DNA of 64,000 nucleotides from the NCBI GenBank assembly GCA_947252975.1, contig CAMXWX010000001.1, positions 46,138 to 110,137 on the forward strand, in the 5' to 3' direction. Below are positions 7,773 through 17,494 of the stretch, one piece after another. The DNA is from an uncultured Gardnerella sp. GTDB lineage: Bacteria > Actinomycetota > Actinomycetes > Actinomycetales > Bifidobacteriaceae. The translations under genes and the position numbers were made by a program. Within the stretch, counting starts at the first letter, position 1. Each line of letters opens with the position of its first letter. The notes beneath the pieces were generated by a model. It saw only the letters and a list, made by a program, of their open reading frames with translations. It was not told the origin of the DNA and searched no databases.

Positions 7773-9227
7773 ATGGCACGCAGATGGACGCCTCAGCGGT
7801 TTGTAATAATGAGAAGACTACGCGTTTTTATATGCGTTCTAGCTCTTGTTATTTCTAGCACTGGGATTTTTGCACTTTCTGCGCGTAAATCTATTGCTTT
7901 AATCATAAATGGCAAAACTAAAGTAGTAACAACTTATGCATCTACTACACAAAGACTTCTACAAGAACAAAAAGTACCAGTTAAAACACACGACCAAGTT
8001 ATTAGTACTTCGGGAGACATGTTAGCAGATCACGCAACTGTTACCGTTAGAAGCGCTTATCAAACATCCATTACAGTAGACGGTGTAACAATACCATTTT
8101 GGACTGTTGCAACAAGCATTGATCAATTAATCGGATTCTTCCAAGCAAACGCAGATCATGCTGCAAAAATAACTGTTAATTTGCAAAACATTTATAACAA
8201 GCTTACTGGTGGACTTTCTATAAACAAAAAAGGACCAGTCACAGTTATTTGCGATAACAAAACAAGAGTTGTTCCAGACGGAACACTGCCAGCAAGCTCA
8301 ATTCTTGATTCTTTAGGAATAGTCTTAGGAAAAGAAGACCAAGTAACTGTTAGCGAAGAAAATGGAAAAACTTTGCTTCGCATTCTTAGAGTAACGCATG
8401 GAAAAGAATCTAGAAACGTTGTTATTCCATTTAGCACTATAAACGTAAACGACTCAAGTCTTGCAATCGGAGCTAGAGTTATTAAACAAGCTGGCGTAAA
8501 TGGCGAGCGCATAGATTTGTATAACGTGACTTATGTGGATGGCAAAGCTCAAAGTGCAACGCTAATAAAGCAGTCAATTGTTAAGCCGTCGATTGATCAA
8601 ATTGTTGCAATTGGCGCAAAGTATACTCCTAGAACACAAAACGAATCTAAGCCAAGCAAACGAATCAATAAACAAGAAGAAAACAAGAAACCAAATAGTC
8701 AAACTAATCAAACTCAATCGCAAAAAACAAACACGAATCAACAAAATACACAAAACAAGAGCGCACAACAGGGCGCGCAAAATCAAAATACTCAACAAAA
8801 TAATAACAACAATCAGCAAAATTCTAAGCAAACCGATGAAACTTCACAAGCTATAAAACAAACACCTGCCCCAACACCAACTCCCGCACCCGCAGATAAC
8901 CCAAATGGCATGGTTCACGCAACGCCCGAACAAGCAAAACTTTATGCTCAAGCAGCATGCGCACAACTTGGTTGGACTGGCGTAATGTGGGAAGATCTTG
9001 TTAAATTGTGGACAAAAGAATCGAATTGGCGTTGGAACGCAGAAAATAAAAGCTCTGGCGCGTACGGAATTCCGCAATCACTTCCAGCAGATAAAATGGC
9101 GAGCGCGGGAGCAAACTGGCACGAAGACGCGTCAATACAAATAACGTGGGGCCTTAGTTACATTAGAAGTAAATACGGAAATCCTAGCGAAGCATGGAAG
9201 CATTCACAAGAAGTTGGATGGTATTAA
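7773..9227 (+). CDS. Rpf-like cell-wall lytic transglycosylase with G5 domain
   Basis: 484 residues. A basic start and one membrane or signal segment (about 12-32) are followed by two DUF348-type repeats (about 35-150), a G5 domain (about 190-275, ending near YVDGKAQS), a long Gln/Asn/Thr-rich linker (about 285-375) and a C-terminal transglycosylase-like domain with WTKESNW and GAYGIPQS, where the Glu of KES is the likely catalytic acid. This matches resuscitation-promoting-factor-like proteins (RpfB architecture) that cleave peptidoglycan outside the cell during growth. In actinobacteria such a gene typically precedes ksgA, as here. The stop codon lies in the first copy of a 17-bp tandem repeat whose second copy forms the ksgA start region. 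Confidence 0.85.
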   Translation: MARRWTPQRFVIMRRLRVFICVLALVISSTGIFALSARKSIALIINGKTKVVTTYASTTQRLLQEQKVPVKTHDQVISTSGDMLADHATVTVRSAYQTSITVDGVTIPFWTVATSIDQLIGFFQANADHAAKITVNLQNIYNKLTGGLSINKKGPVTVICDNKTRVVPDGTLPASSILDSLGIVLGKEDQVTVSEENGKTLLRILRVTHGKESRNVVIPFSTINVNDSSLAIGARVIKQAGVNGERIDLYNVTYVDGKAQSATLIKQSIVKPSIDQIVAIGAKYTPRTQNESKPSKRINKQEENKKPNSQTNQTQSQKTNTNQQNTQNKSAQQGAQNQNTQQNNNNNQQNSKQTDETSQAIKQTPAPTPTPAPADNPNGMVHATPEQAKLYAQAACAQLGWTGVMWEDLVKLWTKESNWRWNAENKSSGAYGIPQSLPADKMASAGANWHEDASIQITWGLSYIRSKYGNPSEAWKHSQEVGWY

Positions 9228-9247
9228 AGTTTGGATGGTATTAAATT
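9214..9247. repeat. 17-bp tandem duplication at the rpf-like/ksgA junction
   Basis: TTGGATGGTATTAAA occurs at 9214-9228 and again at 9231-9245, separated by GT. The first copy encodes the last residues and TAA stop of the transglycosylase; the second supplies the TTG at 9231 and a GGATGG ribosome-site-like element in front of TTG 9246. Confidence 0.9.
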
Positions 9248-10121
9248 GACGAAAGATAATATTGAAAATCAACAAGGCCGTCTTCTTGGAGCAGTAGATA
9301 TTCGCGCAATCGCAGCACAAGAGGGCATTACACCTACAAAAAAGTTTGGTCAAAATTTTGTTATTGACCCAGGAACAGTTAAAAAAATCGTTGCTGCGTC
9401 AAAAATTAATTCAAACGATTTTGTTATGGAAGTAGGCCCTGGTCTTGGCTCTCTTACACTTGCGATTCTTCAAGCGGGCGCAAATCTTACTGCTGTAGAA
9501 ATAGATCCGCATCTTGCTAAGCGTTTGCCAATAACCGTTAAAGAATTTATGCCTAATGCTTTAGAACGGTTTAATGTGATTCTTAAAGACGCGTTAGAGG
9601 TAAATGCTCAAGACGTTCCCGATTTAGCAAAAGCGGCGCACTTTACGCTTGTTGCAAATCTTCCATACAACGTTGCAACACCGATTATTCTTACTCTTTT
9701 AGAAAAATTCGATAATCTTACAAGCTTTCTTGTAATGGTTCAAAAAGAAGTTGCAGATCGCTTATGCGCGCAGCCTGGCAATAAAACGTATGGCACTCCA
9801 AGCGTAAAGTTGGCATGGTACGGTACTGCTCAAAAAGCTGGTTTGATTGGCAGAAACGTATTTTGGCCTGCTCCAAACGTTGACTCCGCGCTAGTGTACT
9901 TTAAGAGAAACGATAATCCAAAAGGCAGCGAGCAAGAAAAAGAAAAAGTGTTTAAGATTATTGATGCGGCATTCCAGCAGAGAAGAAAAACGCTAAACGC
10001 AGCACTAAAGAGCATTGTTTCTAAAGAAGCCTACGAACTTTCTAAGATTGATTCAACAAGACGAGGCGAAACTTTAACTTGCGACGAATTTTTAGCTCTG
10101 TCTAAAGCTTTTAACAGTTAA
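9231..10121 (+). CDS. rsmA: 16S rRNA dimethyladenosine transferase (KsgA/RsmA)
   Basis: 296 residues. SAM-binding motif VMEVGPGLGSLT, acidic loop AVEIDPHL, and the catalytic NLPYN that marks N6-adenine dimethylases. The enzyme dimethylates two adjacent adenines near the 3' end of 16S rRNA late in small-subunit assembly. No ATG is available before the conserved GRLLGAVDIR block, so a TTG start is required: TTG 9231 or TTG 9246. The second has GGATGG (9233-9238) at 7-nt spacing. The rpf-like gene ends only three bases upstream of 9231, so the two are probably co-transcribed. The C-terminal helical domain is complete. Confidence 0.93.
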   Translation: MDGIKLTKDNIENQQGRLLGAVDIRAIAAQEGITPTKKFGQNFVIDPGTVKKIVAASKINSNDFVMEVGPGLGSLTLAILQAGANLTAVEIDPHLAKRLPITVKEFMPNALERFNVILKDALEVNAQDVPDLAKAAHFTLVANLPYNVATPIILTLLEKFDNLTSFLVMVQKEVADRLCAQPGNKTYGTPSVKLAWYGTAQKAGLIGRNVFWPAPNVDSALVYFKRNDNPKGSEQEKEKVFKIIDAAFQQRRKTLNAALKSIVSKEAYELSKIDSTRRGETLTCDEFLALSKAFNS

Positions 10122-10248
10122 AATACGCTTATAAACGCCGTCATGCATAGTAAGTAAAATAGCTAACACTTATGCATACGCATATGCACGCACAACGCGC
10201 ACAATACAGGTACACAATACAAGCACACAGTACAGATCGGAAGTTAGC

Positions 10249-10872
10249 ATGACGCAGTTTTACGACGAGCGACTAGCCCGAAGAGAGTTCATGTATCAAA
10301 GAAAACGATTTGTGCTATCGTCTGTTGCAATCGGAGTTGCAATTGCCTTTGTTCTAGCTCTTATTGTGCAATCTCATCTTTTTGGAATCGCTGCTCCTAG
10401 AACTCCAGAAGTAGACCCAAACTATGGCGTTCAAGCGCCTTGTGCTATAAAAAACAAAGACGAAAATAAAGCGTCTTATATAGATAATCGCGCTGTTTCT
10501 ATACGCGTTCTAAATGGAACAAAATTCCGCGGATTTGCGCGAGCAGTCGGGGAAGGCCTTAGAAATCGCGGTTTTAACTTAATCGAAGTTGGAAATAGCG
10601 AAACACGCGTTAAGCGCACAACAATCTATTTTGGAAAACAGTCGATTAACGAAGCTTATACACTAGTTGCCAATTTTAAGGACGCTATTTTGCGCATGGA
10701 CGACCGTCAAGATAAGCTTATTGACGTTGTTTTAGGAACCACTTTTAGCAATCTTCGTCCTAAAACCGACGTTCCTGCTGCTGGAGCTACGATTAACGAG
10801 ATTAGAGGCTGCGCAGCGTATAACACAATTAAGAATCTTCCAAAAGCTGCAAACCACAAGCCTATTCAGTAG
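10249..10872 (+). CDS. LytR C-terminal-domain membrane protein
   Basis: 207 residues. A basic N-terminus precedes one membrane helix (about 28-48, VAIGVAIAFVLALIV). The outside part has a LytR_C domain (about 85-170) with the family opening VSIRVLNGT, then FAR and a helix ending LRNRGF. Function of LytR_C alone is not established; the domain accompanies LytR-CpsA-Psr cell-wall ligases, but the catalytic LCP domain is absent here. The 127-bp gap upstream contains three imperfect copies of a CACAATACAG-like motif (10197-10236). It converges on the CCA enzyme gene with only 48 bp between stops and no clear terminator. Confidence 0.75.
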   Translation: MTQFYDERLARREFMYQRKRFVLSSVAIGVAIAFVLALIVQSHLFGIAAPRTPEVDPNYGVQAPCAIKNKDENKASYIDNRAVSIRVLNGTKFRGFARAVGEGLRNRGFNLIEVGNSETRVKRTTIYFGKQSINEAYTLVANFKDAILRMDDRQDKLIDVVLGTTFSNLRPKTDVPAAGATINEIRGCAAYNTIKNLPKAANHKPIQ

Positions 10873-10920
10873 TATTCTAGCTTGTATAGACGCTTATATA
10901 GACGCTTTGCGTGATTCGCT

Positions 10921-12408
10921 TTATTCAGCTTGACTTTCGTACCATTTTTTAAGCTCTTCAACAGCAACACTGTGCTCTACAGGACCATTATCTAGTCTGT
11001 ATTCCAACATGTGCTTGTATGCCTTCCCAACAATCAGGCCAGGCTCTAGGCCAAGAAGATTCATGATTTCATTGCCATCCAAGTCTGGACGAATTGCGTT
11101 AAAATCTTCCTGCTTTTTTAATTCGCGTACGCGATCTTCCATCTCGTCCATAGCATGCTCAAACATAAGCGACTTGCGCCTGTTTTGTGTAGTAGCGTCT
11201 GCGCGAGTTAAGCGATTTAGCCGCTCGTACAAATGCCCAGAATCCTTAACGTACCTTCTAACTGCAGAATCCGTCCAAGGCTCGTCTACGTAGCCATGGA
11301 ATCGCAAATGCAAATTCACAAGCTCGCTTACATCGTCAATAATATGATGGTCAAAATGCAAAGCTTTCATGCGTTTTCGAGTCATTTTAGCTCCAACAAT
11401 ATCGTGATGATGGAAGCTAACTTTTCCGCCGTCTTCAAACTTTCTAGTACGCGGCTTGCCAATATCGTGCAAAAGAGCCGCAAGTCGCAAAGTCAAATCA
11501 GGCCCAGGAACAGCACCTTCGTCATCTGTTTCAAGCGCTATTGCGCGCTCAAGAACCATCATTGTGTGCTCGAAAACATCCTTATGCCTGTGATGCTCAT
11601 CAATTTCTAAGCGCAAAGCAGGAATTTCTGGCAAAACCCTATCTGCAATACCAGAATCAACCATTGCTTCAATTCCTGCGCGCGGATTTGCCGAAAGAAG
11701 CATCTTTGTTATTTCGTCGCGAACGCGCTCCGCAGAAACAATATCTAATCTAGAAACCATGCTCAAAATGGCCTCAGCCGTGCTTGCTTCAATAGTGAAA
11801 CCAAGTTGAGCAACAAAGCGAACAGCACGCATCATTCTTAAAGGATCGTCGTCAAAAGATTGACGTGGGTCTACCGGAGTTCGCAAAATACCTTTAGATA
11901 AGTCGCTTGCTCCGCCAAATGGATCCACAAATTCTAGACTTGGCACGCGCAAAGCCATTGCGTTTACAGTAAAATCGCGTCTAGAAAGATCACCTTCCAA
12001 AGTATCGCCATATTTTACTTCTGGCTTTCTGGAATCTGGATTATAAGCATCGCATCTGTAAGTTGTTATCTCTACTTTTACTTCGGTTCCGTCTTTTCTG
12101 CGCTTCAAAGCTCCAAGCGTGCCAAACTTTCGACCCATGTCCCAAAAACCGTCATGACCCCAAGACCTAAGAAGTGGCTCAAACTCTTCTGGCTTAGCAG
12201 ATGTGCAAAAGTCAAGATCGTGCGAAACTCTATGCAAAAGCATGTCTCGCACAGGGCCGCCAACAAGCGCCAACTCGTAATTGTGATCGGCAAATAATTT
12301 ACCCAACTCTATGGCTTCTGGCCAAACTTCAAAGTTCACAGACACGCTTAAAAACACCCTTTCAGCAAAAATCAAACTACATTCCAGCATACCGTTACCC
12401 CAATGCAC
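10921..12408 (-). CDS. cca: CCA-adding tRNA nucleotidyltransferase with HD domain
   Basis: About 495 residues by the longest frame. A nucleotidyltransferase head has LVGGPVRDMLL and DLDFCTSA (the metal-binding DxD), then TVEITTYR and RRDFTVNAMA, a DPLRMMRAVRF motif, and an HD domain with LLHDIGKPRT and HHHDIVG. It adds or repairs the CCA end of tRNAs such as the tRNA-Lys at 303. The N-terminus is uncertain: the first 20-odd residues are not conserved-looking, and a GTG downstream of AAAGGG near 12340 giving VSVNFEVWPE is more likely the true start. The divergent nudix gene begins within 30 bp. The cca-nudix pair matches the actinobacterial pcnA-mutT4 arrangement. Confidence 0.92.
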   Translation of the reverse strand: MHWGNGMLECSLIFAERVFLSVSVNFEVWPEAIELGKLFADHNYELALVGGPVRDMLLHRVSHDLDFCTSAKPEEFEPLLRSWGHDGFWDMGRKFGTLGALKRRKDGTEVKVEITTYRCDAYNPDSRKPEVKYGDTLEGDLSRRDFTVNAMALRVPSLEFVDPFGGASDLSKGILRTPVDPRQSFDDDPLRMMRAVRFVAQLGFTIEASTAEAILSMVSRLDIVSAERVRDEITKMLLSANPRAGIEAMVDSGIADRVLPEIPALRLEIDEHHRHKDVFEHTMMVLERAIALETDDEGAVPGPDLTLRLAALLHDIGKPRTRKFEDGGKVSFHHHDIVGAKMTRKRMKALHFDHHIIDDVSELVNLHLRFHGYVDEPWTDSAVRRYVKDSGHLYERLNRLTRADATTQNRRKSLMFEHAMDEMEDRVRELKKQEDFNAIRPDLDGNEIMNLLGLEPGLIVGKAYKHMLEYRLDNGPVEHSVAVEELKKWYESQAE

Positions 12409-12432
12409 AGCGGATTGAGTAAGGTGGAGTGT

Positions 12433-13197
12433 ATGGTTACTCCGAAAGACTTAAGACGCATGCTCGCCAGAGCCTCGGATAATCATACCCAAAACACTCC
12501 AAGCATTCGAGTCACTCCTCTTGATGTTGCTAGAATGAAAAGCAAAATTCATCCACAACAGGCCGAAGAAGAGGAGTCGATTTTTGTTGATATTTCGGGC
12601 TTTTCAGGCAGCTACACTGTTGAAAACATTCATGTTAATATAACGGAATCCAGGCAGCAAATATCTTCTATTAATGCCCCTTCTCCTGCATTAATGCCTC
12701 AAAGAAGAGTTAATGACGGCCCTAAAACTTTTGCTTCTCTAGACGCACAGGATTTGCCTATTGTTCGAGAATATTCCGCTGGAGGATTAGTTTTTGACTC
12801 TCTTGGGCGTGTCGCGGTTATAGCACGGCATTCGCGAAGTGGACACATGGAATGGTGCTTGCCAAAAGGCCATATTGAAAAAGGCGAAACACCGCAACAA
12901 ACAGCAGTTAGAGAGATTCGCGAAGAAACGGGTATTCTTGGCGAAGTTGTTGATTCAATTGCAACTATCGACTACTGGTTTACTGGAACAAGCCAGCGTG
13001 TGCATAAACTTGTTCACCACTTTGCGCTTAAGTATGTTAGCGGCGAATTATCTGTTCTTGGAGACCCAGATCACGAAGCAGAAGACGCGATTTGGGTTGA
13101 TTTTAAGAACCTTAACGACATTTTAAGCTACCCAAACGAACGAAAAATAGCATGGATGTATGCTAAAAAGGCGAATAGGCGGCAAAACCGTGATTAA
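12433..13197 (+). CDS. NUDIX hydrolase, MutT4-like
   Basis: 254 residues from ATG 12433, chosen for AAGGTGGAG directly upstream; an in-frame ATG at 12403 gives ten more residues without a ribosome site. The C-terminal half is a NUDIX domain with the box GHIEKGETPQQTAVREIREETG, split here as GHIEKGETPQ and REIREETG, holding the metal-binding glutamates. The first 115 residues are polar and poorly structured, an unusual extension for a NUDIX enzyme. It should hydrolyse a nucleoside diphosphate linked to another group; the substrate is unknown. It overlaps the next gene by 38 bp and is syntenic with mycobacterial mutT4. Confidence 0.88.
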   Translation: MVTPKDLRRMLARASDNHTQNTPSIRVTPLDVARMKSKIHPQQAEEEESIFVDISGFSGSYTVENIHVNITESRQQISSINAPSPALMPQRRVNDGPKTFASLDAQDLPIVREYSAGGLVFDSLGRVAVIARHSRSGHMEWCLPKGHIEKGETPQQTAVREIREETGILGEVVDSIATIDYWFTGTSQRVHKLVHHFALKYVSGELSVLGDPDHEAEDAIWVDFKNLNDILSYPNERKIAWMYAKKANRRQNRD

Positions 13198-15517
13198 CGT
13201 TACTAATGTGATTAATGTGATTGATTTTTCAAAAAACCAGTTGCGTAAGTCGCAAAAAAACGCGTTTTTAAGACTTTGCGTAACCACAGTTCTAATGGCA
13301 CTCTTGCTTGCGACTTTCCCATTCTTCTTCGCACCAAAAGTCGCATATGCTAATCAGTCTTCCCTAAGCTCCTACTCTTTGTATAACACAAAATCCAAAG
13401 GAATTTCGCTAAAAATAGTAAAGTCAACTTCGATTCTTACAGATAAAAGCGGATACCACATTAGTCTTCTGCTTAAAAATAACAGTTCTAAAGATTTTCC
13501 AGAAGGCAAAATTCAAGTCACTTTTAACCCTTGGTACACTTTTATGTCTAGAACCGACTTGCAAAAATGGAGCCAAGCCGAGTCTAGGATTCCAACACCT
13601 CAACTAATAGGCGAAGTTAGTGTTCCAGCGCTTGCAAGCGGAAAATCTTATAGTGCGCAAATCGACGTTGATGCAAACAGTCAAAATCTTTCAAACATTA
13701 TTTATTGGGGTCCAAAACCTGTTTCTATAACGTATTCTTCTTTAGATTTTAAGCATTATTATTCTGTTAAATCGTTTGTAACTCGAGCAAATATTGGCAT
13801 TAAAAACGTTCAGACTCCGCCAATTAATGTGACTTTACTAATGCCAATAATCGCAAAATATTCCGATTGGCGTTTTAACATTAGCAAGCACAATATTTCT
13901 CCTTCTATTAACGCCATTAGTGAATCGCAAGAAAATTTAACAAATCCTACAACAGGCTCCACAACAGGCTCCACAACAAGTTCTGCAACTAACAGAAAAA
14001 TCAGACTTAGTAAAAACAGTATTAAGCGCATTACTTCTTTGATAAATCTTGTTCAAAAGCATCCAAAGTTGCAAACAATAGCAGACCCAAACACTCTTAA
14101 ATTTAGTGAACCAACATTTACACCTTCCGTATTTATGCAAAATAACGGTTTTAACATAAGCAGGTATGCGGAATCTGAAAATCATGTTTCTTATAAACTA
14201 GCCGGAATTGGTTTAGATTCTTGGAGTAAAAAATCATCTGTATTAGAAAATTCAACAACAAAGCCGCTAAATCTTGATTCCTACGCTTTTCAAACAGGCG
14301 AAAAATGGACTCTACGCGCACTAGAACAGGCTGCCGCAAACGGATACAAAACAGTAGTGGCAACTAGCGGATTCGACCCTCTAGCAAACCGTTTTGCCAT
14401 AAAAAATGGTGTTTACGAGGTTCAAACATCTTCGGGAAGCGTAAAAGTGCTTTCTTGCCAAGAAACGCTTAACGAATTAATAAATGGACATTTTACGAGC
14501 GTTCAATCGGCAGCAGAAACCACTAGCGCAGGACTTCTAAACAGACTTGCAGCACAAAGCGCCTTCTACCAGATGGAACAGCCTTATATGCCTAGGCATT
14601 TGCTACTAACGTTTAGCCCAGATTCTTCTATACCTTTAATCGAATCAGTTGTAAGCATTCTAGAAAAATCGCCTTGGATTAGTCTTCTAGATATAAATTC
14701 TTTAACACACTCAAAAGCGATTACTAAAGAGCACCTTGGATATAGCCCAGTTCCTAAGGCGAGTGCAATCGAAGGAAAATCATTAATCGCAAGCAAATCT
14801 AAGATTAGCCAACTAGCTTCCGATAGAATGCTAGTAAACCAATTTATAAACAGCATTCTTGATCAAAATGAGCTTAATAACCATAAAACATGCGAGTCAG
14901 ATGCTCAGTCTCTTGCAAAACAAAACGCAAAGTTAAAAATTAATCAAAACAGCAAAATCTGGAGCGAAAATCTTATTAAACTTTTTGACGCAATGGCTCA
15001 AAGAGAGCTAGATAATACGTTAAATAGCGCTAGCCAATCAAACAGTAGCGCTAGCGAATCGCAGACACAAACCAAAAATGGCACTCACGATTTGGCTAAA
15101 ATGCTCATTTCTGGAATCAATATTATTCCTCCAAAAGACGTTACTCTTGTAAGCGAAACAGCAACCATGCCGATTACAATCAGCAACACAAACCCATACC
15201 CGATTAGCGTATATTTAACTGCATATACCAATTCTATGGAAATAGTAACTAGAAGAAAAACACCAGTTAAAATCGCAGCAAATAGCGAATCCCAGGTGAT
15301 TTTGCCACTTAGATCTACAACATCTAGCAAAGTTAAAGCCACTTTTGCTCTAGAAGATAGAAACCACAACGTTTTTAGTAGCACTAAAGAGACGGCAATC
15401 ACAAGCACGCTGCAAATCAGCGATAAAAGCGGTACGATTATTATAATATTTGCTTTTGCACTTGGAGCTTTTGGGCTTTTCAGGCAGTTTAATCGTAAAA
15501 AGGATCCAGACGAATGA
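13160..15517 (+). CDS. DUF6049-type exported membrane protein (Rv3909-like position)
   Basis: 785 residues. An N-terminal membrane/signal segment (about 42-65, ending AYANQ, a plausible cleavage site) leads into a large outside region and a C-terminal membrane helix (about 755-772) followed by a basic tail, so it is a type I membrane protein. No catalytic motif is recognised. Family and place, between a nudix gene and murJ, match the large secreted actinobacterial protein encoded next to mviN (Rv3909 in M. tuberculosis), suggesting a role with lipid II export; that role is inferred. It overlaps nudix by 38 bp and murJ by four (ATGA). A 12-bp repeat at 13949-13972 encodes TTGS twice. An alternative GTG start at 13192 would remove ten residues. 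Confidence 0.7.
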   Translation: MLKRRIGGKTVINVTNVINVIDFSKNQLRKSQKNAFLRLCVTTVLMALLLATFPFFFAPKVAYANQSSLSSYSLYNTKSKGISLKIVKSTSILTDKSGYHISLLLKNNSSKDFPEGKIQVTFNPWYTFMSRTDLQKWSQAESRIPTPQLIGEVSVPALASGKSYSAQIDVDANSQNLSNIIYWGPKPVSITYSSLDFKHYYSVKSFVTRANIGIKNVQTPPINVTLLMPIIAKYSDWRFNISKHNISPSINAISESQENLTNPTTGSTTGSTTSSATNRKIRLSKNSIKRITSLINLVQKHPKLQTIADPNTLKFSEPTFTPSVFMQNNGFNISRYAESENHVSYKLAGIGLDSWSKKSSVLENSTTKPLNLDSYAFQTGEKWTLRALEQAAANGYKTVVATSGFDPLANRFAIKNGVYEVQTSSGSVKVLSCQETLNELINGHFTSVQSAAETTSAGLLNRLAAQSAFYQMEQPYMPRHLLLTFSPDSSIPLIESVVSILEKSPWISLLDINSLTHSKAITKEHLGYSPVPKASAIEGKSLIASKSKISQLASDRMLVNQFINSILDQNELNNHKTCESDAQSLAKQNAKLKINQNSKIWSENLIKLFDAMAQRELDNTLNSASQSNSSASESQTQTKNGTHDLAKMLISGINIIPPKDVTLVSETATMPITISNTNPYPISVYLTAYTNSMEIVTRRKTPVKIAANSESQVILPLRSTTSSKVKATFALEDRNHNVFSSTKETAITSTLQISDKSGTIIIIFAFALGAFGLFRQFNRKKDPDE

Positions 15518-17313
15518 ATTCAGTAGGCCGCAACTCGATTATAATGGCAAGCGGCACGGCTGCTTCCAGAATAACTGGCCAGATTAGAACAATTTTGCTC
15601 GCCGCAGCTCTTGGCACAACTGGTTTAGCAGCAAATGCTTACCAGGCTGGGTCTATGATTCCTCAGCTTATTTATACGCTTGTTTCTGGCGGAATTTTCA
15701 ACGCTGTTCTTGTTCCACAAATCGTTAAGACTCTAGAAAAACAAGATGCAAAAAATAGGCTAAATAAGCTAATAACATTTGCTATTATCCTGCTTTTAGG
15801 CGTAACCGCTTTAATGGCGATTGCCACACCTGTTTTAACATGGCTTTACGTTGGGTCCAACCCAGCAATGATTGCACTTACAAACGCTTTTACGCTGTGG
15901 TGTATGCCTCAAATATTCTTCTACGGACTTTATACAGTACTAGGCCAAGTTCTGGCTGCTAAAGGCAAGTTTGCAATGTACGCTTGGAGCTCTGTTGCTG
16001 CAAACATTGTTAGTTGCACGGGATTTGGCGTGTTTATTGCGATTTTTGGAAAGGCAAGTAGGCAGCCTGCACATTTTTGGAACAACACTACAATGCTTTT
16101 AACTGCAGGCTTTTGGACTTTAGGTGTTGCAGCTCAAGCACTTGTTTTGTTTATTCCTCTTAAAAAAATCGGATTAAAGTATAAGCCAAGTTTTGGCATT
16201 AGCGGCATTGGCTTGCGCTCTATGGGACCTGTTGCAGCTTGGAGCTTTGCAATAGTGGCTGTTAGTCAGCTTTCTACAATGGCTACAACTCACATAACAA
16301 CAAGCGCACCTTCTATAGCCGAAGAAACCTTGGGATTAAGCCAATTTGATGTTGCAGGAAACGCCACTTTTCAAAACGCATACACAATGTTTATTCTGCC
16401 ATATTCGCTTATAGCTGTATCGGTTGCAACCGCTGTTTTCCCCAAAATCTCCAAGTCGATTGCGCAACACGATTTATCTACAGTTCGCGCAGATTTAAGC
16501 TCTTGCATTAGAAGCGTTAGCATTTTAATGTGCTTCTTTAGCGTTGCTTTTATTGTTATTCCAATGCCTATCTCTTTGGCTCTGCTTCCTTCAATTAGCA
16601 TAAAAGAGGCGTACTTAATGGCCGATCCTCTTATGATGCTTTCGATTGGCTTGCCACTATCTAGCGCCTATTTGATTATTCAACGCACATTCTACGCTTT
16701 TGAAGACGGAAAGCATCCATTTATGTTTTGCGCAGCGCAACTTTGCGTAGAACTTGTTATTGTGTTTTCTTGCATAAAGTTCCTTCCGCCAAACTACTGG
16801 GTTAGCGCTTTAGCAGCAGCTGCATCATTTAGCTACATTCTTACTTTCCCTGCTCTTGTTAAAATGATTAGGTCTCGTTTTAACAATAATTTAGACGATA
16901 AGCAGCTTATTGTTACTCACATAAAGGTGATTGCGGCTTCTATTGTTTCTATTGTTGTTGGAATTTTGACTAGAGAATTTATTTACAAATGGATTTCTTT
17001 AGATTCACCAAACCTTCGTGGTGTTAATCGATGGTTGCTTGCGATTTTTGTTTGCGCAATTATAACTATTATTCTTGTAATCGTTTACGTATCTACTCTT
17101 TTGCTTTTAAGAACAAGCGAATTGGCGATCATTATTAATCCAATTCTTAAAAAAATCGGCGTAAAATGGTCGTTCTTGCTAAATCTTGAGCGCGCAAATG
17201 CTGTTAAAAGTAATGCCAAAAACAGCAGCGAAAGCAGTAGCTACAATGGCAACAAAAATAATTCGTCTCGTGTTGTTCGTTCAAAAATAGGCAAAAACAG
17301 TGCAGATGTGTAA
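15514..17313 (+). CDS. murJ: Lipid II flippase MurJ (MviN)
   Basis: 599 residues with about 14 hydrophobic segments and a basic, Ser/Asn-rich cytosolic tail. The N-terminus SGTAASRITGQIRTILLAAALG and the middle NAYQAGSMIPQLIY region are the MviN signatures. It moves the peptidoglycan precursor lipid II across the membrane. ATGA overlap with the upstream gene shows translational coupling. In mycobacteria the same polypeptide continues into a pseudokinase and an outside domain; here the protein stops after the transporter and those domains are encoded by the next gene, 181 bp downstream. Confidence 0.92.
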   Translation: MNSVGRNSIIMASGTAASRITGQIRTILLAAALGTTGLAANAYQAGSMIPQLIYTLVSGGIFNAVLVPQIVKTLEKQDAKNRLNKLITFAIILLLGVTALMAIATPVLTWLYVGSNPAMIALTNAFTLWCMPQIFFYGLYTVLGQVLAAKGKFAMYAWSSVAANIVSCTGFGVFIAIFGKASRQPAHFWNNTTMLLTAGFWTLGVAAQALVLFIPLKKIGLKYKPSFGISGIGLRSMGPVAAWSFAIVAVSQLSTMATTHITTSAPSIAEETLGLSQFDVAGNATFQNAYTMFILPYSLIAVSVATAVFPKISKSIAQHDLSTVRADLSSCIRSVSILMCFFSVAFIVIPMPISLALLPSISIKEAYLMADPLMMLSIGLPLSSAYLIIQRTFYAFEDGKHPFMFCAAQLCVELVIVFSCIKFLPPNYWVSALAAAASFSYILTFPALVKMIRSRFNNNLDDKQLIVTHIKVIAASIVSIVVGILTREFIYKWISLDSPNLRGVNRWLLAIFVCAIITIILVIVYVSTLLLLRTSELAIIINPILKKIGVKWSFLLNLERANAVKSNAKNSSESSSYNGNKNNSSRVVRSKIGKNSADV

Positions 17314-17494
17314 TAAATCGTCACAATACAAGTTGATAATCATAAATCAACACAGTGAGCAATAATTAAATCAAAATAATTAAACAACAATAATTGCAAA
17401 AATAAGGAGCGTTTACTAAATTCTTCAATTACAATAATTGATGGGATTTATTATTTACGCATATTCATTACTCATGTAGGAAGCCGGGGAGTAG

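Noticed and set aside
10197-10240. Tandem CACAATACAG-like copies as a regulatory array upstream of the LytR_C gene
   Set aside because: Only three imperfect copies in a simple A/C-rich stretch; too weak to assign a role.
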